This document shows positions 62,238-64,000 of a stretch of 64,000 bases of DNA, piece after piece; positions within the stretch are counted from its first letter, which is position 1; each line of letters opens with the position of its first letter. Below the pieces are notes generated by a model. It saw only the letters and a list, made by a program, of their open reading frames with translations. It had not been told where the DNA came from and did no database searches. The stretch comes from Robiginitomaculum sp. (lineage in GTDB: Bacteria; Pseudomonadota; Alphaproteobacteria; Caulobacterales; Maricaulaceae). Made by a program: the position numbers and the translations under genes. The DNA is taken from the NCBI GenBank assembly GCA_021776525.1, contig JAJFFT010000001.1:372001-436000 (forward strand), given 5' to 3'.

Positions 62238-63389
62238 ATGTCAGATACAGATCCACACCCCAGAGGCAACAGCCCTTCAATTGTTGTGTTTTCGCGGCAC
62301 TTTCCGCCGCACGTGTCGGGCGGGGCGCGCCGCCCTTATTATCTGGTCAAAGCGTTGCAGTCGTTGGGGTGTCGGGTGTTTGTTGTGGCCCCGGCACTTC
62401 CGGGTGACATCGAAGGCATTGCTGTGCCTCATGTCCAGCCCGATCCTGCGCTTTCGGCTCCGGGGCGGCGCAGTTTGCGCGACGTTTTACGCGATTGGGT
62501 GTTGTGGCCCGACCCGGACATTCGCTGGACGAAACGGGCCGTGCAGGCTGCACATGACGCGTTACCATTTATACCGGATTGGGTCATGACCACCAGTCCG
62601 CCAGAATCCATTCATTATGCCGGGGCGCAGCTCAAGAAAAAATATAAATGCCGCTGGTATGCCGATGTGCGCGATCACTGGCTGGTCCAACCGTTTCGCA
62701 AACAGCGTGAAAATGGTTTTCGACGATTGATCGAAGGTAAAATTGCCCGGACTATGTTGAGAGGTTGTGACCTGGTCAGCACTGTTAACGCGCCGATTGC
62801 TGATGAGATGCGTGGTTATACGCGGGGCAGAGGGCAGGTGTTCGTGCTGCCTCATTTTGCCATTGATGCGTCGGTGGAAACATTGTCTCTGCCTGATGAT
62901 CAGCTAAACCTGGTCTATACCGGCAGTTTTTCACTCTCTGATCCCGCATGCAAAATCACTGATACGCTGGATGTGTTTGCCGCCGCTTTGGCCAAAAATC
63001 CGGCCTTGCATTTCCATATGGCCGGTCGGTTGAGCGAGGTGGAAACCGCCCGTATCCATGCTTCACCGTGTCAGAATAACATAACGGTGCACGGTGTGGT
63101 CAGTTTGGAAGAATCCCATGCCCTGCAAAGAGCCGCTGATGCCTTGATATTATCAGGCTCGCCCCACGCAGCGACACCGCCAGGAAAAGCCGCAGAATAC
63201 GCAGCCCGTGGCAAGCCGATCATTGCGATTTCCGAGGCCGTGTGGGCCGCAGACTTTAATGGCGGTCAGAGCGCGGTTGAGCGCCTGGCTCAGCTTGGTG
63301 CTGATACGCCGCCTCATAATAAGACCCGTCTGCCAACACAGACCGAGGCCGCCCAGGAAATCTTACGGCATATGGCGAAGGGGGGCTGA
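62238..63389 (+). CDS. Glycosyltransferase (GT4-like)
   Basis: 383 residues. A GT-B fold is indicated by HFPPHVSGGARRPYYLVKALQSLGCRVFVVAP at the N-terminus, a central linker and the C-terminal nucleotide site (NLVYTGSFSLSD..., HGVVSLEESHALQRAADALILSG). No signal peptide. Likely acts in the surface polysaccharide that uses the wbp product. A GAACATGTTC palindrome (62192-62201) precedes it. Confidence 0.85.
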   Translation: MSDTDPHPRGNSPSIVVFSRHFPPHVSGGARRPYYLVKALQSLGCRVFVVAPALPGDIEGIAVPHVQPDPALSAPGRRSLRDVLRDWVLWPDPDIRWTKRAVQAAHDALPFIPDWVMTTSPPESIHYAGAQLKKKYKCRWYADVRDHWLVQPFRKQRENGFRRLIEGKIARTMLRGCDLVSTVNAPIADEMRGYTRGRGQVFVLPHFAIDASVETLSLPDDQLNLVYTGSFSLSDPACKITDTLDVFAAALAKNPALHFHMAGRLSEVETARIHASPCQNNITVHGVVSLEESHALQRAADALILSGSPHAATPPGKAAEYAARGKPIIAISEAVWAADFNGGQSAVERLAQLGADTPPHNKTRLPTQTEAAQEILRHMAKGG

Positions 63390-63390
63390 C

Positions 63391-64000
63391 ATGGCGACAA
63401 GGATGGTAAAGCCACACTGTGTGATGCTCAGCGATACGGTCATTGAAACTGATCCGCGTGTGCGCAAATTTGCCCAAACCTTGTTTGATGCGGATTGGCG
63501 AGTGACGACATTGGGCCTAAATGTAAATGCCAAGGCTAACAAGCCGCTACCCTGGGATCATATAGCCATAACGCCAGAAGCGGCCGCGCCAATTCAAAAA
63601 GGGCGTATGTTCCCTAGTCTGCTTGAAAAGGCGGCATCCTTGAAATCTCGGCGGAAAAGCCTGTGGGGGCGTGCTCTTTATTATGGTTGGTTGCGGTTTG
63701 GTTTGCGGATGTTTCCGGGACGCTTTGGCGCAGTTTACTGGGCCAGTGATGCCCGGTATCAGCAATTTCTGGATGCTGCTTTGGCGACTACCGAACCCGT
63801 GAATCTCTGGATAGCTAATGACTGGAACATGCTGCCCATTGCCATTGCTTGTGCGGAAAAAAAGGGCGGTAAAGTTCTTTATGACAGTCACGAATATGCT
63901 GTGGAACAACACGCGGCTAACGCCGAATGGGTCCGGTATAAACAACCTCTTGTGAAGGCTGTTGAGGCCAATTGTATTAGGCGTGTCGATGCGGTGAGCA
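63391..64000 (+). CDS. Glycosyltransferase, N-terminal part
   Basis: Open from the ATG at 63391 to the right edge, 203 residues seen. It starts one base after the TGA of the previous gene, and the sequence reads HCVMLSDTVIETDPRVRKFAQTLFDADWRVTTLGL, then LYDSHEYAVEQHAANAEWVRYKQP..., typical of the N-terminal half of GT4/GT-B enzymes. The C-terminal donor-binding domain is outside the window. Probably same operon as the preceding glycosyltransferase. Confidence 0.75.
   Translation, partial: MATRMVKPHCVMLSDTVIETDPRVRKFAQTLFDADWRVTTLGLNVNAKANKPLPWDHIAITPEAAAPIQKGRMFPSLLEKAASLKSRRKSLWGRALYYGWLRFGLRMFPGRFGAVYWASDARYQQFLDAALATTEPVNLWIANDWNMLPIAIACAEKKGGKVLYDSHEYAVEQHAANAEWVRYKQPLVKAVEANCIRRVDAVS

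Noticed and set aside
1-64000. Possible tRNA, rRNA or CRISPR
   Set aside because: No T-loop plus acceptor pairing, no rRNA motifs and no regularly spaced repeats with spacers were found by eye.

Overview
The window is a stretch of alphaproteobacterial chromosome, moderately GC-rich by eye. The evidence is a gcrA cell-cycle regulator, a Caulobacter-type tad/cpa pilus locus with a TTAA-N7-TTAA CtrA-type site in front of the pilin gene, an argD-argF-hslO cluster, the long form of dCTP deaminase, a petABC operon, a CC0125/CC1285-type lipoprotein and REP-like palindromes of the 'GTCATCCCGG' kind. A marine or aquatic relative of Caulobacterales/Maricaulales (Hyphomonadaceae-like) fits best, but the genus cannot be read from the sequence. 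No tRNA, rRNA, CRISPR array, transposase or integrase was seen.

Layout. 1-5.3 kb: Flp pilus genes (pilA, cpaA, cpaB, cpaC, cpaD and the start of cpaE, all minus strand) plus a divergent stand-alone copy of the CpaC N-terminal domain. 5.3-14 kb: gcrA, an ABC-2 permease, argD-argF-hslO, a VOC protein, trkH, apaG and dcd. The 3' end of trkH is disturbed: an AT-rich segment carrying one membrane-protein gene lies between trkH and a diverged second copy of the last 24 codons of trkH. 14-14.7 kb: repeat-rich noncoding DNA. 14.7-18.6 kb: hemF divergent from petABC. 18.6-25.7 kb: a dicarboxylate/amino-acid symporter, an S10 peptidase, a sodium:solute symporter, 3-hydroxybutyrate dehydrogenase and YaaA. 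26-30 kb: an extracytoplasmic flavin module (apbE facing a porin-FMN_bind-PepSY operon with a Fur-box-like site). 30-41.6 kb: mixed housekeeping genes (argG, DedA-like protein, SDR, ArsR-SRPBCC operon, LysE, gluQ, esterase, HNH, cysK, dut, coaBC). 41.8-49.5 kb: a tight seven-gene fatty-acid beta-oxidation operon led by a MerR regulator with a 16-bp palindrome at its promoter; it includes a 42-residue glycine-zipper membrane protein. 49.5-53.3 kb: GNAT, an unrecognised 601-residue secreted protein, a LuxR-type HTH protein and an alpha/beta-hydrolase-fold protein without its catalytic Ser and His. 53.4-55.6 kb: groES-groEL behind a CIRCE element. 55.6-57.2 kb: an AT-rich KAP-family NTPase gene bracketed by two exact 18-bp repeats that include the groEL terminator tail. 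57.2-64 kb: a periplasmic protein, then a wbpD-B-E-A-type nucleotide-sugar pathway with two glycosyltransferases; the last one runs off the window.

Genes that work together: the cpa genes build and export Flp pili; argD, argF and argG are arginine synthesis steps; hemF (heme) faces petABC (cytochrome bc1); ApbE would attach FMN to the FMN_bind protein made by the facing operon; the MerR operon covers acyl-CoA dehydrogenation, hydration/dehydrogenation and thiolysis; the Wbp-like enzymes make a UDP-diacetamido uronic acid for a surface polysaccharide.

Most novel-looking parts: the two single-gene AT-rich inserts placed at the 3' ends of core genes (trkH and groEL), each bracketed by repeats of the host sequence; the degenerate hydrolase/LuxR/secreted-protein neighbourhood with a strong palindrome; and the Fur-box flavin-transfer module.
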